Notes: generated from the letters alone by a model not told the origin. DNA of 64,000 bases from Pseudomonas frederiksbergensis (GCF_900105495.1 NZ_FNTF01000002.1:3075501-3139500), one strand, 5' to 3'. Shown: positions 25,048 to 34,600, numbered from the stretch's first letter. Program-made: numbers and translations.

Positions 25048-27324
25048 ATGTCCGATCAATTCGAAATCTTCCTCACTTGCCCTAAAGGCCTTGAAGGCCT
25101 GCTCATCGAGGAAGCCGTCGGGCTTGGCCTTGAAGAAGCGCGTGAGCACACCTCTGCCGTGCGCGGCATGGCCACCATGGAAACCGCTTATCGCCTGTGC
25201 CTGTGGTCGCGTCTGGCGAACCGGGTGCTGCTGGTGCTCAAGCGGTTCCCGATGAAGGACGCCGAAGACCTGTACCACGGCGTGCTGGATATCGAGTGGC
25301 AAGACCACATGCTCAATGACGGCACCCTGGCCGTTGAGTTCAGCGGTCACGGCTCGGGCATCGACAACACTCACTTCGGCGCCTTGAAGGTCAAGGACGC
25401 CATCGTCGACAAACTGCGCACGCCACAGGGCGACCGTCCATCCATCGACAAGCTCAACCCGGACCTGCGCATTCACCTGCGCCTGGACCGCGGCGAAGCG
25501 ATCCTGTCCCTCGACCTCTCCGGCCACAGCCTGCACCAGCGTGGCTATCGCTTGCAGCAGGGCGCAGCGCCGCTGAAGGAAAACCTGGCGGCAGCGATCC
25601 TGATCCGTTCCGGCTGGCCACGTATTGCGGCCGAGGGCGGCGCGCTGGCTGACCCGATGTGCGGTGTCGGTACGTTCCTCGTCGAAGCCGCGATGATCGC
25701 CGCCGACATGGCACCGAACCTGCGTCGCGAGCAGTGGGGCTTCACCGCGTGGCTCGGTCACGTCCCGGCCCTGTGGAAAAAGCTTCACGAAGAAGCCACT
25801 GAGCGTTGCGCGGCCGGTCTGGCCAAGCCACCGCTGTGGATTCGCGGTTACGAAGCCGATCCGCGCCTGATTCAACCGGGTCGCAACAACGTTGAACGTG
25901 CCGGCCTGAGCGAGTGGATCAAGATCTACCAGGGCGAAGTCGGGACGTTCGAGCCACGTCCGGACCAGAACCAGAAAGGCCTGGTGATCTGCAATCCACC
26001 GTACGGCGAGCGTCTGGGTGATGAAGCGAGCTTGCTCTATCTCTACCAGAACCTCGGCGAACGTCTGCGACAGGCCTGCTTGAACTGGGAAGCCGCCATA
26101 TTCACCGGCGCCCCGGAGCTGGGCAAGCGCATGGGCATCCGCAGCCACAAACAGTATTCGTTCTGGAACGGCGCCTTGCCGTGCAAATTGCTGCTGATCA
26201 AAGTCACCCCGGACCAGTTCGTCACTGGCGAACGCCGCACTCCGGAGCAGCGTCAGGTCGAGCGCGAACAAGTTCAAGCCGAAGTCGAAGCTGCAGACAA
26301 CGACGTAGCACCGGGCAAGTACGAGAAGTACAACAAGAACGGCAACCCGATCAAACCGGCCCCGGTGGTGATCGAGCAGCCGCGCTTGAGTGAAGGCGGG
26401 CAGATGTTTGCCAACCGCCTGCAAAAGAACCTCAAGGCCCTGGGCAAATGGGTCAAGCGTGAAGGCATCGACTGCTACCGCGTCTACGATGCCGACATGC
26501 CGGAATACTCGATGGCCATCGACCTGTATCAGGATTGGGTCCACGTCCAGGAATACGCCGCGCCGAAATCCATCGATCCGGAAAAAGCCTCGGCGCGCAT
26601 GTTCGATGCCCTGGCCGCCATTCCGCAGGCCCTGAACATCGACAAGAGCCGCGTGGTGGTCAAGCGTCGCGAGCGGCAGAGCGGCACCAAGCAGTACGAA
26701 CGCCAAGCGGCGCAGGGCAAGTTCGTCGAGGTCAATGAAGGCGGCGTGAAGCTGCTGGTCAACCTCACCGATTACCTCGACACCGGGCTGTTCCTCGATC
26801 ACCGGCCAATGCGCATGCGGATTCAGAAAGAGGCGGCCGGCAAGCGCTTCCTCAACCTGTATAGCTACACCGCAACCGCCAGTGTTCACGCAGCCAAGGG
26901 CGGCGCCCGCAGCACCACCAGCGTCGACCTGTCGAAAACCTATTTGGACTGGGCGCGTCGCAACCTGTCGCTGAACGGTTTCTCCGAGAAGAACCGTCTG
27001 GAGCAGGGCGACGTGATGGCCTGGCTCGATGCCTGCCGTGACGAATTCGACCTGATCTTCATCGATCCGCCGACGTTCTCCAACTCCAAGCGCATGGAAG
27101 GGATCTTTGATGTGCAGCGTGACCAGGTGCAATTGATCGACCTGGCCATGGCGCGTCTGGCCCCGGGCGGGGTGTTGTACTTCTCCAACAACTTCCGCAA
27201 GTTCCAGCTCGAGGAAAACCTCACCGAGCGTTATGCGGTCGAGGAAATCACCGCCCAGACCATCGATCCGGATTTCGCCCGTAATGGCAAAATCCACCGT
27301 GCCTGGAAAATCACGGCTCGTTGA
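25048..27324 (+). CDS. rlmL: Bifunctional 23S rRNA methyltransferase RlmKL (m7G2069 / m2G2445)
   Basis: The 758-residue fusion has an N-terminal THUMP domain and an RlmL-type N2-guanine methyltransferase (about 1-400; RNA-binding part about 60-160; DPMCGVGTFLVEAAM as the AdoMet motif; NPPYGERLGDE as the catalytic NPPY). It continues into an RlmK-type methyltransferase (about 450-758; FLNLYSYTATASVHAAKGGA, then DLIFIDPPTFSNSKRM). ATG at 25048 matches the family start MSDQFEIFLTCPKGLE, and an in-frame frame open from 24877 would run through the leader hairpins. The antisense frame across it is a shadow. Confidence 0.95.
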   Translation: MSDQFEIFLTCPKGLEGLLIEEAVGLGLEEAREHTSAVRGMATMETAYRLCLWSRLANRVLLVLKRFPMKDAEDLYHGVLDIEWQDHMLNDGTLAVEFSGHGSGIDNTHFGALKVKDAIVDKLRTPQGDRPSIDKLNPDLRIHLRLDRGEAILSLDLSGHSLHQRGYRLQQGAAPLKENLAAAILIRSGWPRIAAEGGALADPMCGVGTFLVEAAMIAADMAPNLRREQWGFTAWLGHVPALWKKLHEEATERCAAGLAKPPLWIRGYEADPRLIQPGRNNVERAGLSEWIKIYQGEVGTFEPRPDQNQKGLVICNPPYGERLGDEASLLYLYQNLGERLRQACLNWEAAIFTGAPELGKRMGIRSHKQYSFWNGALPCKLLLIKVTPDQFVTGERRTPEQRQVEREQVQAEVEAADNDVAPGKYEKYNKNGNPIKPAPVVIEQPRLSEGGQMFANRLQKNLKALGKWVKREGIDCYRVYDADMPEYSMAIDLYQDWVHVQEYAAPKSIDPEKASARMFDALAAIPQALNIDKSRVVVKRRERQSGTKQYERQAAQGKFVEVNEGGVKLLVNLTDYLDTGLFLDHRPMRMRIQKEAAGKRFLNLYSYTATASVHAAKGGARSTTSVDLSKTYLDWARRNLSLNGFSEKNRLEQGDVMAWLDACRDEFDLIFIDPPTFSNSKRMEGIFDVQRDQVQLIDLAMARLAPGGVLYFSNNFRKFQLEENLTERYAVEEITAQTIDPDFARNGKIHRAWKITAR

Positions 27325-27346
27325 CACTTGAAGGAATTGGATCCAC

Positions 27347-27376
27347 AGAGCCTTGATTTTTAAAGGCTCTTGGCTT
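27347..27376 (+). terminator. Probable terminator after rlmKL
   Basis: AGAGCCTT and AAGGCTCT form an 8-bp stem followed by a T-rich stretch (TGGCTTCTTTC). The T tract is interrupted. Confidence 0.5.
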
Positions 27377-27466
27377 CTTTCTGGGCTGGTCAAATTGATG
27401 GCTAATAGCTATAACTCAATCCATGGCCAATGGGCTTTCCCGCACCTGGCGTTTTGAGTTGCGTCT

Positions 27467-29860
27467 ATGTCGTTACACGCCGTGCGCCCGAAAATCCTGG
27501 GTTTTATCAGTGAAGATGCGTCGGCCTGGCTGGTCGCACTGCTGGTATTGGTTGTCGGCGGGATTCTCACCGGATTGCTGGCGTGGTCGACGCTGAATCT
27601 GTTCCACCATCAATTGCGGCAACGTTTCCAACTGCTGGCCAGTGAACGTTACAGCCGTATCGAAGAACGCTTCGAAGATCAGGAACAGCGCCTCGATGGC
27701 CTGCGCCGGTTCTTTGCCAATTCCGATTCGGTCTCCCGCGCGGAGTTCGACGGCTACACCCAACCGCTGCTGCACCGGACCCAGGCCTATTCCTTCGCCA
27801 AGCGGATAACCGGTGCCGAACGGGCGGAATTTGAACGCCAGGTGCGTGCCGAGGGTTTGCCCGACTTCACCCTGCGCGAACTCAATGCCGACGGCCAACT
27901 GCAACTGGCGGCCGAACGGGATGAGTACGTGGCGGTGCTGTATAGCCAGACCCAAAGTAAACTCGGCTCGCCGCTGGGCTACGACTTGTGGGCTCAACCC
28001 TTGCGCCGTGCCACCCTTGAACGGGCCGATCAGCACGGCGGCATGGCGGTATCGCAACCAATGCATCTGGTCAGTATCGAGCCCGCCTATGCCCGCGGCG
28101 TATTGCTGGTCGCACCGGTGTTGATGCGCAATAGTCCGGCGGGGTCGAAACCTTACGGTTATGTCATGGCCGTGATCAGCATGCATCAGTTGTTGGCGGA
28201 CGGGCTGCCGGAGGCTGGTCGTGACTATCTTTCGGTGCGCATCCTCGACTTATCCACAGACGATCAGCACGAAGTGCTTTATGAGTCCCCCAACACGTCG
28301 CCCCCCAGTGAGTTGGCCGCGACCCGGCTGCTGCGGCTTGCCGACCATGACTATCAAGTCGACATTCAGCCCAGCGATGCCTTCCTGAAAGCCAATCACT
28401 CTTCGGTGTCCTCCCTGGTGGTGCTGGGTGGTTTGCTCAGTCTGTTGCTCAGTGCCTTGCTCTATGTGCTGGTCAGTCAGCGTCAACGGGCCCTGAAAAT
28501 GGTCGAGCAACGGACCCAGGAACTGCACGACCGCGAGCAGGAGCTACGCGGCACCCATGGGCAGTTGCGGGGTGTGCTGAATGCCGCGACCCAAGTGGCG
28601 ATCATCGCCACTGACCTGCGCGGGGTTATCAGTACCTTTAATGCCGGAGCCGAACAAATGCTTGGCTACACCAGCACCGAGGTGGTCGGCCACATGACCC
28701 TGGAAAACCTGCACCTGCCCCGAGAGCTCGTGGCCCGTTCGGCGGAGTTGAGCGCGCGCTATGGCAAACCGATTCCGACCTGCCAGGCGATGTTGGTCGA
28801 GGGCGGCGAGGAGGGCGGACATGAAGCACGAGAATGGACGCTGCTGCGTAGCGATGGCAGCCATTTGACGGTGAACATGCTGGCGACCCCGGTCCTCGAC
28901 GAGCAAGGCTTGTGGGTCGGACACCTGGCGATCTGTATCGACATCACCGAGCGTAAGCGGGTCCACGAGGCCCTGGCGGCACGGGACCTGTTGTTGAAGA
29001 AACTCAGCGCTCATGTGCCTGGCGGGATCTACCAATTCAAGATGGAGTTCGATGGGCGTTTCAGCGTGATCTACGCCAGCGACGGTATTCGCGAGATCTA
29101 CGAACTCGAGCCCGACGTACTGTTGCTCAACGCCGAAGCGATTTTCACGCGGATTCATCCGCAGGACAGCACCCGGGTCCGCGCTTCGATCCGGGCGTCG
29201 GCGGATACCCTCAGCCCCTGGCGCGAGGAATACCGCGTGCAATTACCCCTGCGCGGCCTGCGTTGGGTTCGTGGCGAGGCGACACCGGAGGAATTGCCCG
29301 GTGGCGGCGTGCTCTGGCACGGCTACATCTCGGACATCTCCGACTTGAAACGGGTGGAAGAAGAACTGCGGGCGCTATCGATCACCGACTCTCTGACCGG
29401 CATCCACAACCGTCGCTATTTCCAGGAGCGCCTGACCACGGAAATGGTCCGGGTCGAACGCGGTGGCGGCGAGTTGTCGGTGATCATGCTCGATATCGAC
29501 CACTTCAAACGCATCAATGACCAGCATGGCCACGCGGTCGGCGATCGGGTGTTGCAGATTGTGTGCGAACGCATCAGCCATCGGCTGCGACGCACCGACG
29601 TGTTCTGTCGCCTGGGTGGCGAGGAATTCATGGTGCTCTGCCCGGACATCAGCGGCGAGCATGCCCATGTCCTGGCCTTGCAGCTGTGGCAAGGCTTGCG
29701 CGGTTCGCCGATTGAAGGCGTCGGGACAGTGACCGCCAGTTTCGGGATTGCCAGTTGGCGAGTCGGGGAGGGCGCGGATGCCCTGCTGCTGCGGGCGGAT
29801 TCGGGGGTGTATGCGGCGAAACAGGCCGGACGGGATCGGGTAGAAGAAGAGATGAACTAG
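27467..29860 (+). CDS. Membrane-bound diguanylate cyclase (CHASE-PAS-PAS-GGDEF)
   Basis: The 797-residue sensor makes cyclic di-GMP. Helix 1 (about 20-44, LVALLVLVVGGILTGLLAW) and helix 2 (about 300-325) bracket a periplasmic CHASE domain of about 250 residues (FDGYTQPLLHRTQAYSFAKRI is typical). Two PAS domains follow, the first about 360-485 and the second about 500-630 with a PAS_3-like fold. The C-terminal GGDEF domain (about 640-797) has the active motif RLGGEEF, and five residues before it the RRTD sequence of the allosteric I-site. Both suggest an active, product-inhibited cyclase. No EAL domain is present. The signal it senses is unknown. Confidence 0.92.
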   Translation: MSLHAVRPKILGFISEDASAWLVALLVLVVGGILTGLLAWSTLNLFHHQLRQRFQLLASERYSRIEERFEDQEQRLDGLRRFFANSDSVSRAEFDGYTQPLLHRTQAYSFAKRITGAERAEFERQVRAEGLPDFTLRELNADGQLQLAAERDEYVAVLYSQTQSKLGSPLGYDLWAQPLRRATLERADQHGGMAVSQPMHLVSIEPAYARGVLLVAPVLMRNSPAGSKPYGYVMAVISMHQLLADGLPEAGRDYLSVRILDLSTDDQHEVLYESPNTSPPSELAATRLLRLADHDYQVDIQPSDAFLKANHSSVSSLVVLGGLLSLLLSALLYVLVSQRQRALKMVEQRTQELHDREQELRGTHGQLRGVLNAATQVAIIATDLRGVISTFNAGAEQMLGYTSTEVVGHMTLENLHLPRELVARSAELSARYGKPIPTCQAMLVEGGEEGGHEAREWTLLRSDGSHLTVNMLATPVLDEQGLWVGHLAICIDITERKRVHEALAARDLLLKKLSAHVPGGIYQFKMEFDGRFSVIYASDGIREIYELEPDVLLLNAEAIFTRIHPQDSTRVRASIRASADTLSPWREEYRVQLPLRGLRWVRGEATPEELPGGGVLWHGYISDISDLKRVEEELRALSITDSLTGIHNRRYFQERLTTEMVRVERGGGELSVIMLDIDHFKRINDQHGHAVGDRVLQIVCERISHRLRRTDVFCRLGGEEFMVLCPDISGEHAHVLALQLWQGLRGSPIEGVGTVTASFGIASWRVGEGADALLLRADSGVYAAKQAGRDRVEEEMN

Positions 29861-29872
29861 AGCTGGCAGCAT

Positions 29873-29974
29873 GATCGTTCCCACGCTCTGCGTGGGAATG
29901 CCTCTAGGGACGCTCTGCGTCCAGTGACGCGGAGCGTCACGGGCTGCATTCCCACGCAGAGCGTGGGAACGATC
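29873..29974. repeat. REP-like palindrome, family A, copy 2
   Basis: GATCGTTCCCACGCTCTGCG opens it and CGTGGGAACGATC closes it. It lies between two convergent genes. Confidence 0.92.
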
Positions 29975-29985
29975 AGGTGTGGGGG

Positions 29986-31446
29986 TTAGAGCACCGAAGC
30001 CGTTTGCGGCAGTTTCGGTTGGCGATACAGGTCCAGCAGCACCTGATCCAGTACCGACGACGCGCCAAACGGTGCCTTGTCGTTGAGGATCGCCACGACC
30101 GCCCAGGTATTGCCGTTGATGTCACGGCTGAAACCGGCAATCGCCCGCACGGTATTCAGGGTGCCGGTTTTGATGTGCGCTTCACCGCGCATCGCCGTGG
30201 TCTTCAGGCGTTTGCGCATGGTGCCGTCGGTGCCGGCAATCGGCATTGAGCTGATGAACTCGGCCGAATACGGGCTTTTCCAGGCTGCTTGCAGCATGCC
30301 GGCCAATTCACGCGCACTCACTCGTTCGGCACGGGACAGGCCGGAACCGTTTTCCATCACCAGATGTGGCGCGGTGATGCCTTTCTTCGCCAGCCATTGA
30401 CGTACGACACGTTGTGCAGCCTTGGCATCGTCACCGTCGGCCTCGGTGCGGTACTGCGCACCCAGGCTCAGGAACAGCTGCTGGGCCATGGTGTTGTTAC
30501 TGTATTTGTTGATGTCGCGGATGATTTCCGCCAGGTCCGGCGAGAAAGCCCGAGCCAGGACCTTGGCGCCTTTGGGTGTTGGCGCCATACGGTCCACGCC
30601 CTGAATGCTGCCGCCCAGTTCCTTCCAGATTGCTCGTACGGCCCCTGCGGTGTAAGTCGCGTGGTCGAGCAGCGACAGGTAGGTCTGGGAACTGCAACCC
30701 TCGCCCAACTGGCCGCCAACCGTCACGGTCACGCTGCCATCGGGCTGGGTCACCGGGTTGTAACGCACGCCACCGGTGCATTGCTTGGAATTGACGGCTT
30801 TGACCTGGTTTTCGATGCGAATGCTGGCAATCGGCGGTTCCACCGACACCAGCACCCGGCCGTTGTCGTTGCGCGCCACAAAGCGCAGGGCCTTGAGGTT
30901 GACCATCAGCGCGTCAGGTTTGACCAGGAACGGCTTGTTATCGTCATTGCCGTCGTCGTTGAACTGCGGCAATTGCGGTTGTGCGAAGAAATTGCGGTCC
31001 AGTACCAGATCGCCGGTGATTTGCGTCACACCGTTGGCGCGCAGGTCACGCATCAGCAACCAGAGTTTTTCCATGTTCAGCTTCGGATCGCCGCCACCCT
31101 TGAGGTAGAGGTTGCCGTTGAGGATGCCGCCGCTGAGCGTACCGTCGGTGTAGAACTCGGTTTTCCACTGGTGGTTCGGGCCAAGCATTTCCAGCGCCGC
31201 GTACGTGGTGACCAGTTTCATGGTCGAGGCCGGATTGACGGAGACGTCAGCGTTGAAAATCGTCGGGGTGCCAGGGCCGTTGAGCGGGATCATCACCAGC
31301 GACAGGGCGTTGTCCTGCATTTTGCTGGCCTTGAGGGCTTTTTCAACGTTGGGCGACAGCGCGGTATTGATCTGGGCGGCGGAAACAGAGAAGGCCAGTG
31401 GGAGCAGAAAACCGGCCAGTAACAGTGGACGCAAAGATTTGATCAT
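29986..31446 (-). CDS. dacB: D-alanyl-D-alanine carboxypeptidase/endopeptidase (PBP4, class C)
   Basis: The periplasmic penicillin-binding protein trims peptidoglycan cross-links and stem peptides. The 486-residue precursor starts with a signal peptide (MIKSLRPLLLAGFLLPLAFS, cleaved after VSA). The three active-site motifs are STMK (in NPASTMKLV, nucleophilic Ser about 69), SNN (in YSNNTMAQ) and KTG (in HIKTGTLN). ATG at 31446 is chosen because the signal peptide begins there. A 31-codon upstream extension has no such features. Confidence 0.94.
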   Translation of the reverse strand: MIKSLRPLLLAGFLLPLAFSVSAAQINTALSPNVEKALKASKMQDNALSLVMIPLNGPGTPTIFNADVSVNPASTMKLVTTYAALEMLGPNHQWKTEFYTDGTLSGGILNGNLYLKGGGDPKLNMEKLWLLMRDLRANGVTQITGDLVLDRNFFAQPQLPQFNDDGNDDNKPFLVKPDALMVNLKALRFVARNDNGRVLVSVEPPIASIRIENQVKAVNSKQCTGGVRYNPVTQPDGSVTVTVGGQLGEGCSSQTYLSLLDHATYTAGAVRAIWKELGGSIQGVDRMAPTPKGAKVLARAFSPDLAEIIRDINKYSNNTMAQQLFLSLGAQYRTEADGDDAKAAQRVVRQWLAKKGITAPHLVMENGSGLSRAERVSARELAGMLQAAWKSPYSAEFISSMPIAGTDGTMRKRLKTTAMRGEAHIKTGTLNTVRAIAGFSRDINGNTWAVVAILNDKAPFGASSVLDQVLLDLYRQPKLPQTASVL

Positions 31447-31679
31447 CTGAAATAAAACCCTACAGCCGAGGGGGAAAAAGACGAGGGCATGAAGATAAAT
31501 TCCCTCAGCGGTCATGAAAGTGTCGGCATTATGCCCCAAGGTGTAGCGGCTTGTGCCGTGCGCTGGCCTTCCAATCCGCTATTTTTTACCGACGGTAGGG
31601 CTTGCAGCCCAGAGAAACGGGCAATCGGCGCCTTAAACTGCTAAAGTGCCGCCCGTTATTACTTATGAGGATTGTTCCA

Positions 31680-32024
31680 ATGGCGACTAACCGTTCCCAG
31701 CGTCTGCGCAAAAAACTGTGCGTCGATGAATTTCAAGAGCTGGGTTTCGAACTGAACCTGGATTTCAAAGAAGATTTGGCTGATGAAGCCATTGATGCTT
31801 TCCTCGACGCGTTCCTCAAAGAAGCCATGGAAGCCAACGGTCTGGGCTATGTTGGTGGCGACGACTTCGGTCTGGTTTGCCTGCAGAAGCGTGGCTCGGT
31901 ATCCGAAGAGCAGCGTGCTGCTGTTGAAGCCTGGCTCAAAGGCCGCAGCGAACTGACCGAAGCGACTGTCAGCCCGCTGATCGACGTCTGGTACCCGGAA
32001 AAGCCGATCAATCCGGTAGCTTGA
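31680..32024 (+). CDS. yggL: YggL family 50S ribosome-binding protein (DUF469)
   Basis: The 114-residue acidic protein with a basic N-terminal tip (MATNRSQRLRKKLCVDEF) matches YggL throughout (QELGFELNLDF, VGGDDFGLVCLQKRG, WLKGRSELTEATVSPLIDVWY). YggL binds the 50S ribosomal subunit. Its role is still unclear. ATG at 31680 follows GAGG by about nine bases and fits the family start. A strong terminator comes six bases after the stop. Confidence 0.9.
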   Translation: MATNRSQRLRKKLCVDEFQELGFELNLDFKEDLADEAIDAFLDAFLKEAMEANGLGYVGGDDFGLVCLQKRGSVSEEQRAAVEAWLKGRSELTEATVSPLIDVWYPEKPINPVA

Positions 32025-32030
32025 TGTTGT

Positions 32031-32064
32031 AAAAAAACGGCGACCCAAGGGTCGCCGTTTTTTT
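32031..32064. terminator. Bidirectional terminator after yggL
   Basis: AAAAAAACGGCGACCC and GGGTCGCCGTTTTTTT form a perfect stem with T runs on both strands. It could stop yggL and, from the other side, the benE transcript. Confidence 0.92.
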
Positions 32065-32077
32065 GTGACGATCAACG

Positions 32078-32160
32078 GCACGCAGCCTCGTTTCACTCGA
32101 CAGCTGCTACATGGATTGCACTGTCCTGTAGCAGCTGTCGAGTGAAACGAGGCTGCGTGC
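32078..32160. repeat. REP-like palindrome, family C (short form)
   Basis: Perfectly complementary arms of about 34 bp start GCACGCAGCCTCGTTTCACT and end with AGTGAAACGAGGCTGCGTGC, with TAGCAGCTGTCGA near the loop. It lacks the inner CTGCGAAGCAG core of other family C copies. Confidence 0.85.
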
Positions 32161-32162
32161 TT

Positions 32163-33353
32163 TTAGCTTTTGCGCCAGTTCAGAATCACCATCGTTAGAA
32201 CCCCCGCCACAATCCCCCAGAACGCCGAACCAATGGAAAACAGCGTCAGCCCCGACGCCGTGACCATAAAGGTAATCAGCGCCGCTTCACGTTCCTTCAC
32301 TTCGCTCATGGCGATGCTCAAGCCATTGATGATCGAGCCAAACAACGCAAGTGCCGCTATCGACAGCACCAGTTCTTTCGGTAGCGCGGCAAACAGTGCC
32401 GCCAGTGTCGCGCCGAACACCCCGGCAATCCCGTAGAAAATCCCGCACCACACGGCCGCCGTATAGCGTTTGTTGCGATCCTCATGGGCATGCGGCCCGG
32501 TGCAAATCGCCGCGCTGATGGCTGCCAGGTTGATCCCGTGGGAACCGAACGGCGCCAGCAGCAACGAAGCGATGCCAGTGGTGGTAATCAGCGGCGAGGC
32601 CGGTACGGTATAACCGTCGGCGCGCAGCACGGCGATGCCGGGCATGTTCTGCGAGGTCATGACCACGACAAACAGCGGAATGCCGATGCTGATGGTCGCG
32701 GCGAGGGAAAAATGTGGTGTGGTCCAGACCGGCGTCGCCACTTCCAGATGAAAACCGCTGAAATCCAGCAGGCCCATGAACCCGGAAAGTGCCGTCCCGA
32801 TCAATAGCGCGGCGAGAACGGCATAACGCGGCGACAGGCGTTTGACCACCAGGTAAGTGAAGAACATGCCCAGCACCAGTGCGGTGCGATGCTGCGCGGC
32901 GACGAAGATTTCGCTGCCGATTTTGAACAGAATCCCCGCCAGCAGGGCCGCGGCCAATGCCGCTGGAATCTTTTTCATCAGCCGCTCGAAGCTGCCGGTC
33001 AGGCCGCAGATCATCACCAGCACCGCGCAGGTAATGTAGGCGCCGATGGCTTCGCCGTAGGCCACGCCGCCCAGACTGGTGATCAGCAACGCCGCGCCGG
33101 GTGTCGACCAGGCGATGGTGATCGGTGTGCGATAACGCAGGGACAGGCCGATCGAACACACCGCCATGCCAATCGAGATCGCCCAGATCCACGAGGAAAT
33201 CTGCCCGCTGGTCAGCCCCGCCGCTTGCCCGGCCTGGAACATCAGGACCAGCGAACTGGTGTAACCGGTCATCATCGCAATGAAGCCGGCGACGATCGCA
33301 GAAGGCGACGTATCGGCAAAAGGGCGGATCTGCGTGTGCGTGGCGTCGTTCAT
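32163..33353 (-). CDS. BenE family benzoate/H+ symporter-like transporter
   Basis: The 396-residue inner-membrane protein has eleven or twelve hydrophobic segments. It matches the BenE/YdcO family: IVAGFIAMMTGYTSSLVLMF near the N terminus, AWSTPGAALL in a substrate-site-like re-entrant loop and FGSHGINLAAISAAICTGPHAHED in the second half. BenE proteins import benzoate, but many homologues have unknown substrates. No benzoate catabolic genes lie nearby, so the substrate should be left open. It is divergent from the GntR regulator at 33712, across a gap with a long palindrome. Confidence 0.85.
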   Translation of the reverse strand: MNDATHTQIRPFADTSPSAIVAGFIAMMTGYTSSLVLMFQAGQAAGLTSGQISSWIWAISIGMAVCSIGLSLRYRTPITIAWSTPGAALLITSLGGVAYGEAIGAYITCAVLVMICGLTGSFERLMKKIPAALAAALLAGILFKIGSEIFVAAQHRTALVLGMFFTYLVVKRLSPRYAVLAALLIGTALSGFMGLLDFSGFHLEVATPVWTTPHFSLAATISIGIPLFVVVMTSQNMPGIAVLRADGYTVPASPLITTTGIASLLLAPFGSHGINLAAISAAICTGPHAHEDRNKRYTAAVWCGIFYGIAGVFGATLAALFAALPKELVLSIAALALFGSIINGLSIAMSEVKEREAALITFMVTASGLTLFSIGSAFWGIVAGVLTMVILNWRKS

Positions 33354-33400
33354 GACAGCGGTGTTCCTTGTTCTGATAAAGATGTCGAATCAACGCTGAA

Positions 33401-33498
33401 CCTTGTGGGAGCGTGGCTTGCCCGCGAAGGCGTCGTGTCAGTCGATATCAATGTTGACTGACACGACGCCTTCGCGGGCAAGCCACGCTCCCACAGGG
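33401..33498. repeat. REP-like palindrome, family B, with very long perfect arms
   Basis: Arms of about 40 bp (TGTGGGAGCGTGGCTTGCCC through GTGTCAGTC, and the exact complement) face each other around a 12-nt centre. It lies between benE and the GntR gene. Confidence 0.9.
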
Positions 33499-33607
33499 GA
33501 TTGCATTTAGGCGGCGGATTCTGCGTTCAAGCCTAAACTCAAACGTAAGGAGTCGTTGCAATACAGCGGAAGTGACAAACAGCCGTACAGTCGTGTTGCC
33601 ACCATCC

Positions 33608-33619
33608 ATTGTGTACAAT
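33608..33619. promoter_or_regulatory. GntR-type palindromic operator candidate
   Basis: ATTGT-GT-ACAAT is a perfect palindrome of the TNGTNNNACNA class bound by FadR-subfamily GntR proteins, and it sits 93 bp upstream of such a gene. Autoregulation is inferred. Confidence 0.5.
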
Positions 33620-33711
33620 CGCAGTGTTTTTTACGCGATACTTGCCAGCGACCCACTGTGCCGTATTACAGTCACGGTCAATTCGCCGCAGTTCTTCCGA
33701 CTCGAGTGCCC

Positions 33712-34476
33712 ATGAACGAACAGTTGCAACCCCTCAAGAAACAACCGCGAGCAGGCAAAGCCGGCCGCAGCGGTACCCAGGACGATATCGTCTACGCGCA
33801 TATTTTCGAGGCCATCCTCGAACAGCGTCTGGCGCCCGGTACCAAGTTGAGCGAAGAAGCGCTGGGGGAAATTTTCGGGGTCAGTCGCACCATCATTCGC
33901 CGCGCGCTGTCGCGCCTGGCCCATGAAGGCGTCGTGCTGCTGCGGCCGAACCGTGGCGCTGTCGTGGCCAGCCCGAGTGTCGAAGAAGCTCGCCAGGTGT
34001 TCATGGCCCGGCGTCTGGTGGAGCGTGCGATCACTGAATTGGCGGTGCAGCACGCCACTGCCGAGCAGATTGCCGAGTTGCGCCAGATGGTCAACGACGA
34101 ACGCGACAGCTTCTCCCGTGGCGATCGCGGCGCCGGTATTCGTCTGTCGGGCGAGTTTCACTTGAAGTTGGCCGAAGCGGCGAAAAACGCGCCGTTGATC
34201 AGCTTCCAGCGCAGCCTGGTGTCCCAGACGTCGTTGATCATTGCCCAGTATGAAAGCGGCAATCGCTCCCACTGTTCCTACGACGAGCACACCCAGTTGA
34301 TCGACGCCATCGAAGCGCGCAACGCTGAGCTGGCGGTGGATCTGATGATGCATCACATGGATCACATCGACAGCAAACTCAACCTCGACGAAGAAAGCGC
34401 GTCGGATGATTTGCATGCGGTGTTCTCGCATTTGTTGCAGACCAAAAAGCCAGGGCGGCCTGCTGCGAAACTCTGA
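33712..34476 (+). CDS. GntR/FadR-subfamily transcriptional regulator (FCD domain)
   Basis: The 254-residue protein has an N-terminal basic tail, a GntR winged helix at about 28-95 (LAPGTKLSEEALGEIFGVSR then TIIRRALSRLAHEGVV) and an all-helical FCD ligand domain at about 100-235. The FCD metal/ligand residues are plausibly in FHLKLAEAA and HTQLIDAIEARNAE. ATG at 33712 is preferred; the open frame upstream to 33556 would contain the operator palindrome. It precedes guaD-xdhCBA (opposite strand), so it could regulate purine catabolism, or benE on its other side. The ligand is unknown. Confidence 0.87.
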   Translation: MNEQLQPLKKQPRAGKAGRSGTQDDIVYAHIFEAILEQRLAPGTKLSEEALGEIFGVSRTIIRRALSRLAHEGVVLLRPNRGAVVASPSVEEARQVFMARRLVERAITELAVQHATAEQIAELRQMVNDERDSFSRGDRGAGIRLSGEFHLKLAEAAKNAPLISFQRSLVSQTSLIIAQYESGNRSHCSYDEHTQLIDAIEARNAELAVDLMMHHMDHIDSKLNLDEESASDDLHAVFSHLLQTKKPGRPAAKL

Positions 34477-34488
34477 CTTCCTGACACT

Positions 34489-34600
34489 GATCGTTCCCAC
34501 GCTCTGCGTGGGAATGCCTCAACGGACGCTCTGCGTTCGGTTCTGGATTGGGACGCGGAGCGTCCCGGGCTGCATTCCCACGCGGAGCGTGGGAACGATC
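34489..34600. repeat. REP-like palindrome, family A, copy 3
   Basis: It runs from GATCGTTCCCACGCTCTGCG to CGTGGGAACGATC and lies directly between the GntR stop and its terminator. Confidence 0.92.

Noticed and set aside
25024..27393. A 789-codon open frame antisense to rlmKL
   Set aside because: Shadow of rlmKL, whose two methyltransferase signatures are plain.
32163..33353. BenE protein called a benzoate importer or the purine permease of the xdh cluster
   Set aside because: Family identity is good, but no benzoate genes are near and BenE is not a purine-permease family, so the substrate is left open.
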